This document shows, one piece after another, positions 1 through 8,407 of a stretch of DNA of 19,795 nucleotides. The stretch covers positions 1 through 19,795 of the forward strand of contig DASTKT010000091.1 in assembly GCA_035715725.1 (NCBI GenBank). The letters run 5' to 3'. This DNA comes from JADGGV01 sp035715725. Its GTDB lineage: Bacteria; Gemmatimonadota; Gemmatimonadetes; Longimicrobiales; RSA9. Each line of letters starts with the position of its first letter. The first letter of the stretch is position 1. Made by a program: the position numbers and the translations under genes. The notes under the pieces were generated by a model, which did not search any database, was not told where the DNA came from, and was given only the letters and a program-made list of their open reading frames with translations.

Positions 1-592
1 GCGTCGAGAAGAGCGGCAGCTTCTGCATGAAGAACGAGCCGACGTAGACGACCTCGATGTCGCGCTCCTGGCGGAACAGCGTCGCCTCGTCACGGTCGGG
101 GCGGTGCTCGTAGTCGAAGACGCCGATCGGCAGCCAGTCCGCGTCCCGGACGCCGCAGTAGCGCAGCAGGTCCGGCATGTCGAAGTCCTGGCTGTAGGCC
201 GGGTCGGCGTAGACCACGTGGTCGTACGCATGCAGGTAGGGGATCGTCCGGACGTAGGTCGAGCCCGGATCGTCCGTGGTGTTCAGCACCTTGTAGAGCC
301 GGAGCGTCCGCAGATAATCCGGGTGGTAGGGCGGCGAGTTCGTCACGAAGAGCACGTCCGGGGAGTGCTCCAGGATCGCCGCCTCCAGCCCGGCCTGGAG
401 CGCCAGCACCCGCGGGTCCCGCCGCTGGTATGCCCGGTCGAGCGCGGCCGCGCTGTCGTAGAGCGCCGGGGGGCACAGCGCGCCGGGGTTGAACGGGATG
501 AAGCGGACCCGCTCCGTGGACGCCTGGGCGATCTCCCGCATCCAGCAGGCGCCCTCGTATCCCGTCTTGTTGAAGGAGATCAGGAGCCTCAT
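1..592 (-). CDS. CgeB-like glycosyltransferase, N-terminal part (3' end cut by window edge)
   Basis: About 197 codons are visible from ATG 592 and the frame is still open at base 1. The protein begins MRLLISFNKTGYEG and carries a Rossmann-like first half, with a hydrophobic strand-turn segment DVLFVTNSPPY, a later VLNTTDDPG segment, and a second strand-like segment EVVYVGSFFM before the cut. This pattern resembles the CgeB / spore-maturation-protein family of putative glycosyltransferases, which often sit in surface-polysaccharide loci. It is the last visible gene of the minus-strand operon, 65 bases after the FkbM gene, with no clear Shine-Dalgarno sequence before its ATG. It probably adds a sugar to the repeat unit in the cytoplasm. 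The catalytic C-terminal half lies outside the window, so the donor and linkage cannot be guessed. That it is a real coding frame is well supported; the family assignment is moderate. Confidence 0.72.
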   Translation of the reverse strand, partial: MRLLISFNKTGYEGACWMREIAQASTERVRFIPFNPGALCPPALYDSAAALDRAYQRRDPRVLALQAGLEAAILEHSPDVLFVTNSPPYHPDYLRTLRLYKVLNTTDDPGSTYVRTIPYLHAYDHVVYADPAYSQDFDMPDLLRYCGVRDADWLPIGVFDYEHRPDRDEATLFRQERDIEVVYVGSFFMQKLPLFST

Positions 593-657
593 CGGCGGGC
601 GGCGTCGGCACGGGTGCGCGGGGAGCCGGGAGCGGCGGAGGAATTGCGCACGAGCGC
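593..657. other. Short spacer between the FkbM and CgeB-like genes
   Basis: This 65-base stretch separates two co-oriented genes whose upstream neighbours in the operon mostly overlap. I see no recognisable promoter, no hairpin followed by a T-run and no obvious ribosome binding site close to the ATG at 592. It may mark a boundary in translational coupling rather than in transcription. Confidence 0.4.
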
Positions 658-1494
658 CTACTCCGCCGTCGCCAGCACGTTGATGGAGTACGACATCGCC
701 TCGTCGTGCTCGGGGAGATAGCGACGCAGCTCGTCCGGTTGCGCGTGCCGCTCGCCCCGCAGCACGCGGTAGGATCGGTACCCCCAGCGCCGGAGCAGCG
801 ACAGCGGGTTCCGCGCCGGATCCGCAAAGTGCCAGGCGCCGACCTCCATCACGAGCGGCGGGCGGGCGCGGCTCAGCACCCGCTCGCCGCCGGCCAGCAC
901 GGCGTACTCGAAGCCATCCACATCGAGCTTCACGAAGTCCACGGCGTCGACGCCGTGCTCGTCGCACCAGTCGTCGAGGCGCCGGAAATCCACGGTGCAC
1001 GCCGCGGTCTGCGCCTGGCCGTCCGTCCGCCAGCTCGCGCGCACGTCGAGCGGCTGCGCCGGACGGTTCTCGTCCGAGAGCGCCACGCGCGTCGGTACCA
1101 GGTGGCCGAAGCCGTTCAGCTCGACGTTGCGCCGGAGCTTGGCGAACGCGTATTCCGTCGGCTCGAAGGCGTAGACCGCGCCGCTCGGCCCGACCATCCG
1201 GGCCAGGCGCAGCGCGTGGGCGCCGATGTTGGCGCCGATGTCCAGCACGCGCCAGCCGGGACGGCAGACCGCGCGGATGACCTCCACCACGTCCCGCTCG
1301 TACTGCTCGAGGAACAGGCTGAGATCGATCGTCTCGCCGAGGTCGAGCGCGAAGCGGATCCCCTCCACCTCCACGGTCGTGCGCCGCTGTCGGACCAGGC
1401 GGGTGAACGCCTGGAGATAGAGCTCGCGGATCGCCCGCGAGGGCGTGGCCCGCCACACGAGTTTGCCCGCTCGCACGAGTGTGTGTCGCATCAT
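658..1494 (-). CDS. FkbM-family SAM-dependent methyltransferase
   Basis: This is a 278-residue protein. SAM-binding motif I is VLDIGANIG at residues 83-91, followed by the acidic FEPTE strand end at 110-114 and the family's VKLDVDGFE block at 188-196, in the usual FkbM order. FkbM-type enzymes methylate hydroxyl groups on sugars or secondary metabolites; in this setting O-methylation of a sugar of the polysaccharide is the likely role (inference). The start is taken as ATG 1494, giving a 4-base ATGA overlap with the stop of the flippase gene; a second ATG follows immediately, so the start could be one codon later. Downstream, a 65-base gap leads to a glycosyltransferase. No membrane segment or signal peptide is seen, so it should act in the cytoplasm on sugar nucleotide or lipid-linked intermediates. 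Confidence 0.88.
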   Translation of the reverse strand: MMRHTLVRAGKLVWRATPSRAIRELYLQAFTRLVRQRRTTVEVEGIRFALDLGETIDLSLFLEQYERDVVEVIRAVCRPGWRVLDIGANIGAHALRLARMVGPSGAVYAFEPTEYAFAKLRRNVELNGFGHLVPTRVALSDENRPAQPLDVRASWRTDGQAQTAACTVDFRRLDDWCDEHGVDAVDFVKLDVDGFEYAVLAGGERVLSRARPPLVMEVGAWHFADPARNPLSLLRRWGYRSYRVLRGERHAQPDELRRYLPEHDEAMSYSINVLATAE

Positions 1495-2864
1495 GTCTGC
1501 TGTTCGAGAACCATCGAGGGTGCGCCGGCGAACACCGCCTCGCGCCGGGGCACCGCACCCAGCCCGATCCGCCACACCAGTGCCGTGACGGCCGCCAGCG
1601 CCACCGCCCAGCCGGTCGCGTACGCCGCGGCCAGCCCGAGCGCACCCCATTGCGGGATCAGCAGATAGGCGATCAGCACGATCAGCCCGTCCCTCGGCAC
1701 GGCGACCAGGAAGAACGAGAGCCAGAGCCGCTCCTGGCTCTGGATGGCGCCATAGGTGGCGGCGGCGAGCGCCTCCACCACGGCGGCGCCGAGGAGGACG
1801 AGCAGCGTCGGGTAGCCCGCCGGGAACTCCCGGCCGAAGAGGCGCAGCAGCGTCGGCCCGCACAGCGCCGCCACGAGCGAGCCCGCCAGCACGAGCCCGC
1901 CGGCCAGCCCCACGCTCATGCCGAACACGCGGCGGTAGCGCTGCCGCTCGCCTACGCCGCGTGCGTGGTTCATGACGGAGAGCACGACCCCGTTCAGGAT
2001 GGCGGGCAAGAAGAGCACCAGCACCCGGAAGTTGTTCGCGGCGCTGAACAGCGCCATGGCGCCGAAGCCGCCGGCGCTCCGTACGAGCAGTGCGTTGCCG
2101 AGCCAGAGGGCCGGCATGGAGACGAGGCCGCTCAGCGCCGCCGGCAAGGCGAACCGGGCCAGCACGCCCCACTCCCGCCGGATCGCGCGGAGCGTCAGCG
2201 GGACGCCGTGCTCCCGCAGCGCGTGCCGGAGCACGACACCGAGCAGCGCGGTCTGGATCGCGGCGGCCGCGCCGAGCGCCGCCACCACGCCGTCGAGTCC
2301 GGCCCACCACGCGCCGCCGGTGCACACGACCAGGTACGCCACGCCGCTCGCCACCCACGCGCGCCCGAGCGCCGGGTACGCCTCCAGCCCGGCGAGCCCC
2401 CCGGCCAGGAACCCGTTCAGCACGGTGAACAACACGGCCGGCGCCGCCAGGCGGAGCGCCGGTCCGAGGGTCCGCGCATGGAGCACGGAGGCGGCCAGCG
2501 CATCGCCACCGAAGAGGAGCGCCGCGGCGGCCAGCATCGCCATCGCGCCGGCCACGGCGCCACAGAGCGCCAGCACCCGGCCTGCGCGCCCGGGATCGAC
2601 CGACCGCAGCTCCGCCAGGTATTTCGTGGCCGTGTATCCCATCGCCAGCTGGGCGACGGCCGCCGCGGTGAGCAGCGTGCTCTGAATCGTGGCGAACCGG
2701 CCGAACTGCTCCCGCCCCAGCAGGTTGGCCACGATCAGCACGACCAGGAACGTGCTCCCCTGGTTGGCGACGGTGCCGACGAGACTCCACGTCAGGCCGC
2801 GGCGGAGCCGCGCGAGCACGCTCTCGGCGCTGGCCGAACCCCCCTCCTGTCCGCCTTCGCTCAA
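1491..2864 (-). CDS. Wzx-type polysaccharide flippase (oligosaccharide transporter)
   Basis: This 457-residue, strongly hydrophobic protein has roughly 12-14 membrane segments, beginning with WSLVGTVANQGSTFLVV near residues 26-42. The LGREQFGRFATIQS segment after the first helix is typical of the MOP-superfamily polysaccharide synthesis/flippase group. It would move undecaprenyl-diphosphate-linked repeat units across the inner membrane, pairing with the Wzy-like protein at 14162-15697. The chosen start is TTG 2864, which overlaps the asnB stop as TTGA and has a good ribosome binding site eight bases upstream. The next downstream alternative is a GTG about 15 codons later that would still leave the first helix intact. 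The far longer open frame that continues upstream to 5747 runs across asnB and fcl and is a GC-driven artefact. Confidence 0.9.
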   Translation of the reverse strand: MSEGGQEGGSASAESVLARLRRGLTWSLVGTVANQGSTFLVVLIVANLLGREQFGRFATIQSTLLTAAAVAQLAMGYTATKYLAELRSVDPGRAGRVLALCGAVAGAMAMLAAAALLFGGDALAASVLHARTLGPALRLAAPAVLFTVLNGFLAGGLAGLEAYPALGRAWVASGVAYLVVCTGGAWWAGLDGVVAALGAAAAIQTALLGVVLRHALREHGVPLTLRAIRREWGVLARFALPAALSGLVSMPALWLGNALLVRSAGGFGAMALFSAANNFRVLVLFLPAILNGVVLSVMNHARGVGERQRYRRVFGMSVGLAGGLVLAGSLVAALCGPTLLRLFGREFPAGYPTLLVLLGAAVVEALAAATYGAIQSQERLWLSFFLVAVPRDGLIVLIAYLLIPQWGALGLAAAYATGWAVALAAVTALVWRIGLGAVPRREAVFAGAPSMVLEQQT

Positions 2865-4738
2865 TCGATGTACTCCCGGTGCCAGAGCTCGAGCATGATC
2901 AGCGCCCAGAGGCGACCGCTCATGTCGCGGCCTCCCGCCACGTGATCGGCCACCATCCGCGAAACCGCCGCGGGGCGCAGCAGCCCGCGCCGCTCCGCGC
3001 GCTCGTCCAGCAGCACGCCGCGCAGGAACTCGCCGCCATCCGCGCGCAGCCAGGCGCCGAGCGGCAGCCCGAAGCCCATCTTCGGCCGGCGCAGCACCGG
3101 CTCCGGAAGCAGGTGCCCCACCGCGCGGCGGAGGAGGAGCTTCCCCGTGGAGCCGGAAACCTTGAGCGCGCCCGGGACCGCCGCCGCGAACTCGACGAGC
3201 TCGTGATCCAAGAAGGGGCAGCGGACCTCGAGGCTGTTCGCCATGGACGCGCGGTCCGTCTTCACCATCAGGCAGTCCGGCAGATAGAACTGCAGGTCGT
3301 GCCGCATCATCCAGGCGTACGCATCCTCGCCGGGGCTCCACGGCACCGCCGCGGCGGGAGCCGGCGGAGCCGCGGCGAGCCGCGCGCGGAACGCGTCCGC
3401 GTACAGGACGCGCCGCTCCTGCGGCTTGACCAGGCTCATGTGGAGCAGGTACCGCTCCCGCAGCGTGCCGCCGAGCATCGCGGCGGCGCGACTGCCCCGC
3501 GCCACGCGGGGCGAGTACGGCAGCAGCTCCAGCACCCCGGCGGCCGAGCGCGAGACGGACCGGCGCGCCAGCGCCGGCAGGCGGTCGGCCGTTGCCCAGC
3601 GGCCGACGTCCCGGTAGGCGCGGTAGCCGCCGAACGTCTCGTCGCCGCCGTCGCCGCTCAGCGCGACCGTCACATGGCGCCGCGTGAGCTGCGAGAGGTA
3701 GAACGTGGGCACGGCCGAAGAGTCGGCGAACGGCTCGTCGCAAGCCTGGACGATCCGCGGGAGCACGTCCAGCATGTCCGGCTCGACCACCAGCTCGTGG
3801 TGCTCCGTGCCGTAGCGCTCGGCGACGAGTCGCGCGAACGGCAGCTCGTCGTGCGTCTCCTCGGTGAAGCCGATCGAGAACGTCTTGACCGGTGCACCGA
3901 CCTCGGCGGCCATCAGCGCGACCACCGACGCCGAGTCGATGCCGCCGCTCAAGAACGCGCCGAGCGGCACGTCCGCCACGAGCCGGCGGCGCACCGCCTC
4001 CCGCAGCCGGTGCACGGTCTCCTCGGCCAGCTCGTCGGGCGAGCGCGCGTCCGGCCGAATCTCGGGCGGCGCCCAGTACCGCTCGACCGCGACGGCGCCG
4101 TCGCGGCCGCAGACCAGGAAGTGCCCGGGCGGCAGCTTCGCGATCCCCGCGAACGCGGTCCGCGGGCTCGGTACGTACTGGTACGTGAGGTACTGATCGA
4201 GGGCGACGTAGTCCGGCTCCGCCACGACGTCGGGATCGGCCAGGATCGCCTTCAGCTCGGACGCGAAGACGAGCGCCGACGCGCTCCGCGCGAAGTAGAA
4301 CGGCTTCTTCCCCAGGCGGTCCCGCGCGGCGAAGAGCCGGCCGCGCGCCGCGTCCCAGATCGCGAACGCGAACATCCCGGCCAGGCGCCCGAGCATCGCG
4401 GTCCCATGCTCCTCGTAGAGGTGCACCAGGACCTCGGTGTCGCTCGCCGTGCGGAATACGTGGCCGCGCGCGCGCAGCCCCTCGCGCAGCTCGCGGAAGT
4501 TGTAGATCTCGCCGTTGAGGACGACCCACACGGTGCCGTCCTCGTTCGAGAGCGGCGGCGCGGCCCCGGCGCTCAGGTCGATGATGGAGAGCCGGCGCTG
4601 CCCGAGCCCGATCCCCGGCGCGACGTGGATCCCCTCGTCGTCCGGGCCGCGGTGCACCAGCGTGGCGCACATGGCGGCGATCCGCTCGCGCGCGACCGGC
4701 GCGCCGCGGAAGTCGAGCCTGCCGCAGATGCCGCACAT
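2861..4738 (-). CDS. asnB: AsnB-type glutamine-dependent amidotransferase (asparagine synthetase family)
   Basis: This 625-residue protein has both domains of class B asparagine synthetase. The N-terminal class II glutaminase starts MCGICG, with Cys2 as nucleophile, and has the NGEIYN glutamine-binding block at 75-80. The C-terminal ATP pyrophosphatase domain has the PP-loop SGGIDSA at 264-270. The family makes asparagine from aspartate, glutamine and ATP, but paralogues embedded in polysaccharide and exosortase-type clusters are often thought to amidate or otherwise modify a sugar carboxylate. Its position between fcl and the flippase, with a 3-base gap upstream and a TTGA overlap downstream, favours such a decorating role (inference). 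Length is somewhat above that of E. coli AsnB (554) and matches AsnB-like cluster paralogues of about 600-650. The fold is certain; the substrate is not. Confidence 0.93.
   Translation of the reverse strand: MCGICGRLDFRGAPVARERIAAMCATLVHRGPDDEGIHVAPGIGLGQRRLSIIDLSAGAAPPLSNEDGTVWVVLNGEIYNFRELREGLRARGHVFRTASDTEVLVHLYEEHGTAMLGRLAGMFAFAIWDAARGRLFAARDRLGKKPFYFARSASALVFASELKAILADPDVVAEPDYVALDQYLTYQYVPSPRTAFAGIAKLPPGHFLVCGRDGAVAVERYWAPPEIRPDARSPDELAEETVHRLREAVRRRLVADVPLGAFLSGGIDSASVVALMAAEVGAPVKTFSIGFTEETHDELPFARLVAERYGTEHHELVVEPDMLDVLPRIVQACDEPFADSSAVPTFYLSQLTRRHVTVALSGDGGDETFGGYRAYRDVGRWATADRLPALARRSVSRSAAGVLELLPYSPRVARGSRAAAMLGGTLRERYLLHMSLVKPQERRVLYADAFRARLAAAPPAPAAAVPWSPGEDAYAWMMRHDLQFYLPDCLMVKTDRASMANSLEVRCPFLDHELVEFAAAVPGALKVSGSTGKLLLRRAVGHLLPEPVLRRPKMGFGLPLGAWLRADGGEFLRGVLLDERAERRGLLRPAAVSRMVADHVAGGRDMSGRLWALIMLELWHREYID
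2873..2877 (-). promoter_or_regulatory. Ribosome binding site for the flippase TTG start
   Basis: GGGAG on the minus strand lies 8 bases upstream of TTG 2864, inside the last codons of asnB. It supports initiation at TTG, whose last two bases double as the first two bases of the asnB stop codon TGA. Confidence 0.6.
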
Positions 4739-4741
4739 CGC

Positions 4742-5716
4742 TCAGCGCGCCGGCACGGCCGCCGGCCGCGCGGGGCCGAGCCCGCGGGCGTCGGGCTGCG
4801 CGGCGAACCAGCGGTACGTCTGCTCGATCCCCTGCCGGAGCGGGATGCGCGCGGCCCACCCGAGCGCGGTCAGCCGCGACACGTCCAGCAGCTTCCGCGG
4901 CGTGCCGTCCGGCTTCGACGGATCGAGCGCGATCCGGCCCTCGTAGCCGACGACGTCGCATACGAGCCCGGCCAGCTCGGCGATCGAGATGTCCCGGCCG
5001 ACGCCCACGTTGATCGGCTCCGGCGACTCGTAGTGCCGCATCAGGAACACGAGCGCGTCGGCCAGGTCGTCCACGTGCAGGAACTCGCGCCGTGGCGTGC
5101 CCGTCCCCCACACCACGACCTCCGGCTCCGCGAGCCGGCGCGCCTCGTGGAACTTCCGGATGAGCGCGGGGAGGACGTGGCTGGTCTGGAGGTCGAAGTT
5201 GTCGCTCGGGCCGTACAGGTTCGTGGGCATCGCGCTGATGAAGCGCGCGCCGTGCTGCCGGGCATACGCCTCGCACAGCTTCAGGCCGGCGATCTTGGCA
5301 ATCGCGTACGCCTCGTTCGTCGGCTCGAGCGGGCCCGTGAGGAGCGACGCCTCGCGGATCGGCTGCGGGGCGAGCCGGGGGTAGATGCACGAGCTGCCCA
5401 GGAAGAGGAGCTTCCGGACGCCGTGGCGGTGCGCGGCATCGATGACGTTCAGCGCGATCGCCAGGTTGTCCCGCAGGAAGTCGGCGGGCTGCGTGGCGTT
5501 CGCCAGGATCCCGCCGACGCGGGCCGCGGCCACGAACACGTACTCCGGCCGCTCCGCGGCGAAGAACGCGTCCACCTGCTTCGCGTCGGTGAGGTCGAGC
5601 TCGGCGCGCGTGCGGAGCAGCAGCCGCTCGAAGCCCTCCGCCTCGAGCCGTCGCACGAGGGCGGAGCCGACCAGGCCGCGGTGCCCGGCGACGTAGACCC
5701 GGTCCCCGGGCGTCAT
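4742..5716 (-). CDS. fcl: GDP-L-fucose synthase
   Basis: This 324-residue short-chain dehydrogenase/reductase of the extended type has the NADP-binding motif GHRGLVG at 11-17, SSCIYP at 108-113, and the catalytic Tyr137 and Lys141 in YAIAK. Later blocks include PTNLYGPSDNFD and REFLHVDDLADA, both hallmarks of GDP-fucose synthase (WcaG/Fcl). It converts GDP-4-keto-6-deoxy-D-mannose to GDP-L-fucose by epimerisation and NADPH reduction. Start ATG 5716 forms an ATGA overlap with the gmd stop, the common gmd-fcl order. Length matches the family's usual size of about 310-325. Its last roughly 20 residues are Ala/Pro-rich and look dispensable. Strong call. Confidence 0.96.
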   Translation of the reverse strand: MTPGDRVYVAGHRGLVGSALVRRLEAEGFERLLLRTRAELDLTDAKQVDAFFAAERPEYVFVAAARVGGILANATQPADFLRDNLAIALNVIDAAHRHGVRKLLFLGSSCIYPRLAPQPIREASLLTGPLEPTNEAYAIAKIAGLKLCEAYARQHGARFISAMPTNLYGPSDNFDLQTSHVLPALIRKFHEARRLAEPEVVVWGTGTPRREFLHVDDLADALVFLMRHYESPEPINVGVGRDISIAELAGLVCDVVGYEGRIALDPSKPDGTPRKLLDVSRLTALGWAARIPLRQGIEQTYRWFAAQPDARGLGPARPAAVPAR

Positions 5717-6759
5717 CGGACCGCCACCCCGCGGATCGGCACGACATGCCCCGCCTGCAGCAGCGTGCGCTCCTGGCGCGCCTGCTCCAGGTCGTGGGTC
5801 ACCATCATCCGCACGAGGTCGCGGAAGCCGACCCGCGGGCGCCAGCCGAGCTTCGCGTGGGCCTTGGAGGCATCCCCCTCGAGCGCCTCGACCTCCGTCG
5901 GCCGCCGGTAGCGCGGATCGAGCTCGACGTGCTCGCGCCAGTCCAGCCCGACCAGCCCGAACGCCTCGTCCAGCAGCTCCCGCACGGTGTGGGATTCCCC
6001 CGTCGCGATCACGTAGTCGTCCGGCTCCGGGTGCTGCATCATGAGCCACATCGCCTGCACGTAGTCGCCCGCGAACCCCCAGTCGCGGCGCGCGTCGAGG
6101 TTGCCGAGGTAGAGCCGGTCCTGCAGCCCCTCGGCGATCCGCCCGGCGGCGCGCGTCACCTTGCGGGTCACGAACGTCTCGCCCCGCCGCGGCGACTCGT
6201 GGTTGAAGAGGATGCCGTTGCAGATGTAGAGGCCGTACGCCTCGCGGTAGTTCACGGCGTACCAGTGGGCCGCCACCTTGCTGACCGCGTACGGGCTGCG
6301 CGGGTGGAAGGGCGTGCGCTCGCTCTGCGGCGGCGGCGAGGCGCCGAACATCTCGGACGACCCGGCCTGGTAGAACCGCACCGGCTTCCCCGTCCGCGCG
6401 ACGTAGTCGCGAAGCGATTCGAGCAGGCGCAGCGTGCCCAGCGCGACGACGTCGCCCGTGTACTCCGGCTCCGCGAACGAGACGCGCACGTGGGACTGCG
6501 CACCCAGGTGGTAGAGCTCGTCCGGCTCGACGCTCTCCAGCACCCGCCGCACCGCCGTCGCGTCCGCCAGGTCGCCGTGGTGCAGGAAGAGCCGCGCCCC
6601 CGCCTCGTGGGGGTCCACGTACAGGTGGTCGATCCGGTCGGTGTTGAAGCTCGAGCTGCGGCGGATCAGCCCATGGACCTCGTACCCCTTCGCCAGGAGC
6701 AGCTCGGCCAGGTACGAGCCGTCCTGCCCGGTGATGCCGGTGATCAACGCGCGCTTCAT
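5713..6759 (-). CDS. gmd: GDP-mannose 4,6-dehydratase
   Basis: This 348-residue extended SDR starts MKRALITGITGQDG, with the glycine-rich nucleotide site at 8-14. SSEMFG lies at 134-139, with the catalytic Tyr157-x3-Lys161, and the Gmd-specific stretch NHESPRRGETFVTRK follows. It dehydrates GDP-D-mannose to GDP-4-keto-6-deoxy-D-mannose, the substrate of the next gene, fcl. The start is ATG 6759 with a GGAG ribosome binding site 6 bases upstream (6766-6769), 13 bases after the WecA-like gene. The length fits bacterial Gmd (about 350-370), slightly short at the C-terminus. No enzyme making GDP-mannose is encoded in the window, so that supply must come from elsewhere. Very secure identification. 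Confidence 0.97.
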   Translation of the reverse strand: MKRALITGITGQDGSYLAELLLAKGYEVHGLIRRSSSFNTDRIDHLYVDPHEAGARLFLHHGDLADATAVRRVLESVEPDELYHLGAQSHVRVSFAEPEYTGDVVALGTLRLLESLRDYVARTGKPVRFYQAGSSEMFGASPPPQSERTPFHPRSPYAVSKVAAHWYAVNYREAYGLYICNGILFNHESPRRGETFVTRKVTRAAGRIAEGLQDRLYLGNLDARRDWGFAGDYVQAMWLMMQHPEPDDYVIATGESHTVRELLDEAFGLVGLDWREHVELDPRYRRPTEVEALEGDASKAHAKLGWRPRVGFRDLVRMMVTHDLEQARQERTLLQAGHVVPIRGVAVR

Positions 6760-6765
6760 TGCGTT

Positions 6766-6769
6766 CTCC
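6766..6769 (-). promoter_or_regulatory. Ribosome binding site of gmd
   Basis: GGAG on the minus strand sits 6 bases before ATG 6759, in the 13-base gap between the WecA-like gene and gmd. It is one of the few independent ribosome binding sites in this otherwise overlapping operon. Confidence 0.6.
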
Positions 6770-6772
6770 AGA

Positions 6773-8407
6773 CTAAGACGTGGGGCGCGCCGTGCTCCCG
6801 AGGGGCATCGCCGCGACCTGCTTGACCGAGCCGCCCTCCACCTCCGACGATCCGGACGAGACCAGCGTCGGGACGCCGCCGTGCCGCTCGATGCGGACGG
6901 GGATGCGCCGGTCGGCCACCGCGGCGCCGCGCTCGAGTCGCGAGAGCGCGTGTTGGATCTCCGGCACCACTTCGCGCGCGATGAGCGGCAGGTCCGTGAG
7001 CAGATGCTGGCCGGCGTTCGAGCGCCAGAGCGAGAGCTGGCCGGAGAGGCCGAGCTCCTCGGCGGCGAACGGGAGGCGGATCTCCCAGCCCCGGCCGGGC
7101 ACGCCGGCGGCCTTCGTCGTCCACGCCCAGCGGTACGCGTGCCCCTCGCGCTGCAGCGGCCCCGCGTCCAGCGACAGGAACGGCTGCGGCACCTCGAACG
7201 TGATCTCGACGTGCTCGAACTCGCCGGAGTCGAAGGCGTGGGTGAGCGCGCCGGCGATGGCCGCCGAGTCCTGCGCGCCGCGCAGGCGCACGACGGCCTC
7301 GCGGATCCGCACGTTGTTCGCGATCACCCAGCGCTGGCGCAGCCCGCGCGAGGCGATGCGGCGCACCTCGAGCAGCTCCGGGATCCCGAGCCGGCCGATC
7401 CAGCGGAGCACGATGAGGCCGAGGACGACGGCGCACGCGGCGGCCGCCTCCGGCCGGGCACGGGCGCTCGCCAGCGCCAGCACGACGAACGCCGCGGACG
7501 CCGCCGCGATGATCGCCACGACCATGCGGGGCGAGTAGCCGAGGTCGCGTAGCCGGTGGTGGATGTGGCCGCGGTCGCCGGTGAAGAGCCGGTCGCGCCG
7601 CAAGAAGCGCCGCACCAGCGCCAGCCCCATGTCCAGGAGCGGCACGCCGCAGAGCGCGACGGGCACCGCGAGCGAGCGCAGCGCAGGACTCGGCCCGACG
7701 ACGAGCAGCCCGAGGACCCCGAGCTGATAGCCGAGGAACAGGCTCCCGGAATCGCCGAGGAAGACGGACGCCGGCGGGAAGTTGAAGTACAGGAACCCGA
7801 GCACCGCGGCCGTCAGCGCCAGCCCGATCACCGCGACCGCGAGGTGCCCGGTGAGGACCCCGAGGACGGCCGCGCCCACGGACGAGAAGAGCGCGGAGCC
7901 GGCGGCCACGCCGTCGCTGCCGTCGATCAGGTTGAACGCGTTCGTGATCCCCACGATCCAGAGCGTCACGGCGGCCAGCCCGACGCCGATCGGGATCTGC
8001 AGCGCCTGGCCGCTGGCGAGCACGATGGATTCCGGCCGGATCCCGCCGAAGAAGACGATCAGGCTGACGAGCCCCTGGCCGGCGAACTTCTCGTACGCGG
8101 AGAGCCCGCGGAGGTCGTCCCAGAGGCCGAGCGCGATGACGGCGACGGCGCCCGAGATCCACGCCGTGGTCTGGGCGCCGGTGAGCGCCGGCGCCCCGCC
8201 CGCGGCTCGCAGCGCCACGACCGCGACCGCGAGCACCGCCGTGCCGACCGCCACGCCGCCGATCCGTGGGACCGGACGCTCGTGCTGGCGGCGCACACCA
8301 TCCGGGACGTCGACGATCCCGAATCTCGTCGCCAGGCTCCGCACCACCGATGTCAGGAGAAGCGTAAGAACGAGCGCTGCGAGGAACGCGGCCAGGAAAA
8401 TCGTCAT
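6773..8407 (-). CDS. WecA/TagO-type undecaprenyl-phosphate sugar-1-phosphate transferase with fused C-terminal domain
   Basis: This 544-residue protein has a membrane part at residues 1 to about 340 with about ten helices and the full MraY/WecA signature set. The set comprises PRIGGVAV near 48-55, the acidic pair in GLWDDLRGL (94-102), NAFNLIDGSDGVA (156-168), FLGDSGSLFLG (216-226) and GHIHHRL (280-286); the His-rich last motif favours the WecA/TagO branch over MraY. It would transfer a sugar phosphate (GlcNAc-1-P or a relative) from a UDP-sugar to undecaprenyl phosphate, starting repeat-unit synthesis. Residues from about 345 to 500 form a soluble, mixed alpha/beta-looking domain I do not recognise, followed by a Ser/Gly-rich tail; typical WecA is about 350-370 long. 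Start ATG 8407 opens directly into the first helix. The frame stays open upstream to 8623 with another ATG at 8476, so a longer N-terminus is possible. Confidence 0.9.
   Translation of the reverse strand: MTIFLAAFLAALVLTLLLTSVVRSLATRFGIVDVPDGVRRQHERPVPRIGGVAVGTAVLAVAVVALRAAGGAPALTGAQTTAWISGAVAVIALGLWDDLRGLSAYEKFAGQGLVSLIVFFGGIRPESIVLASGQALQIPIGVGLAAVTLWIVGITNAFNLIDGSDGVAAGSALFSSVGAAVLGVLTGHLAVAVIGLALTAAVLGFLYFNFPPASVFLGDSGSLFLGYQLGVLGLLVVGPSPALRSLAVPVALCGVPLLDMGLALVRRFLRRDRLFTGDRGHIHHRLRDLGYSPRMVVAIIAAASAAFVVLALASARARPEAAAACAVVLGLIVLRWIGRLGIPELLEVRRIASRGLRQRWVIANNVRIREAVVRLRGAQDSAAIAGALTHAFDSGEFEHVEITFEVPQPFLSLDAGPLQREGHAYRWAWTTKAAGVPGRGWEIRLPFAAEELGLSGQLSLWRSNAGQHLLTDLPLIAREVVPEIQHALSRLERGAAVADRRIPVRIERHGGVPTLVSSGSSEVEGGSVKQVAAMPLGSTARPTS

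Noticed and set aside
1491..5747. A 1418-codon minus-strand frame suggesting a giant fusion ending in the flippase
   Set aside because: Its upstream two thirds are the wrong frame of fcl and asnB, both with intact motifs. Only the part after 2864 is real.
2879..5911. A 1010-codon open frame on the plus strand opposite asnB, fcl and gmd
   Set aside because: It is antisense to three proteins with complete family motifs, is rich in Arg/Gln/His/Pro with no recognisable domain, and is the usual mirror frame of GC-rich coding DNA.
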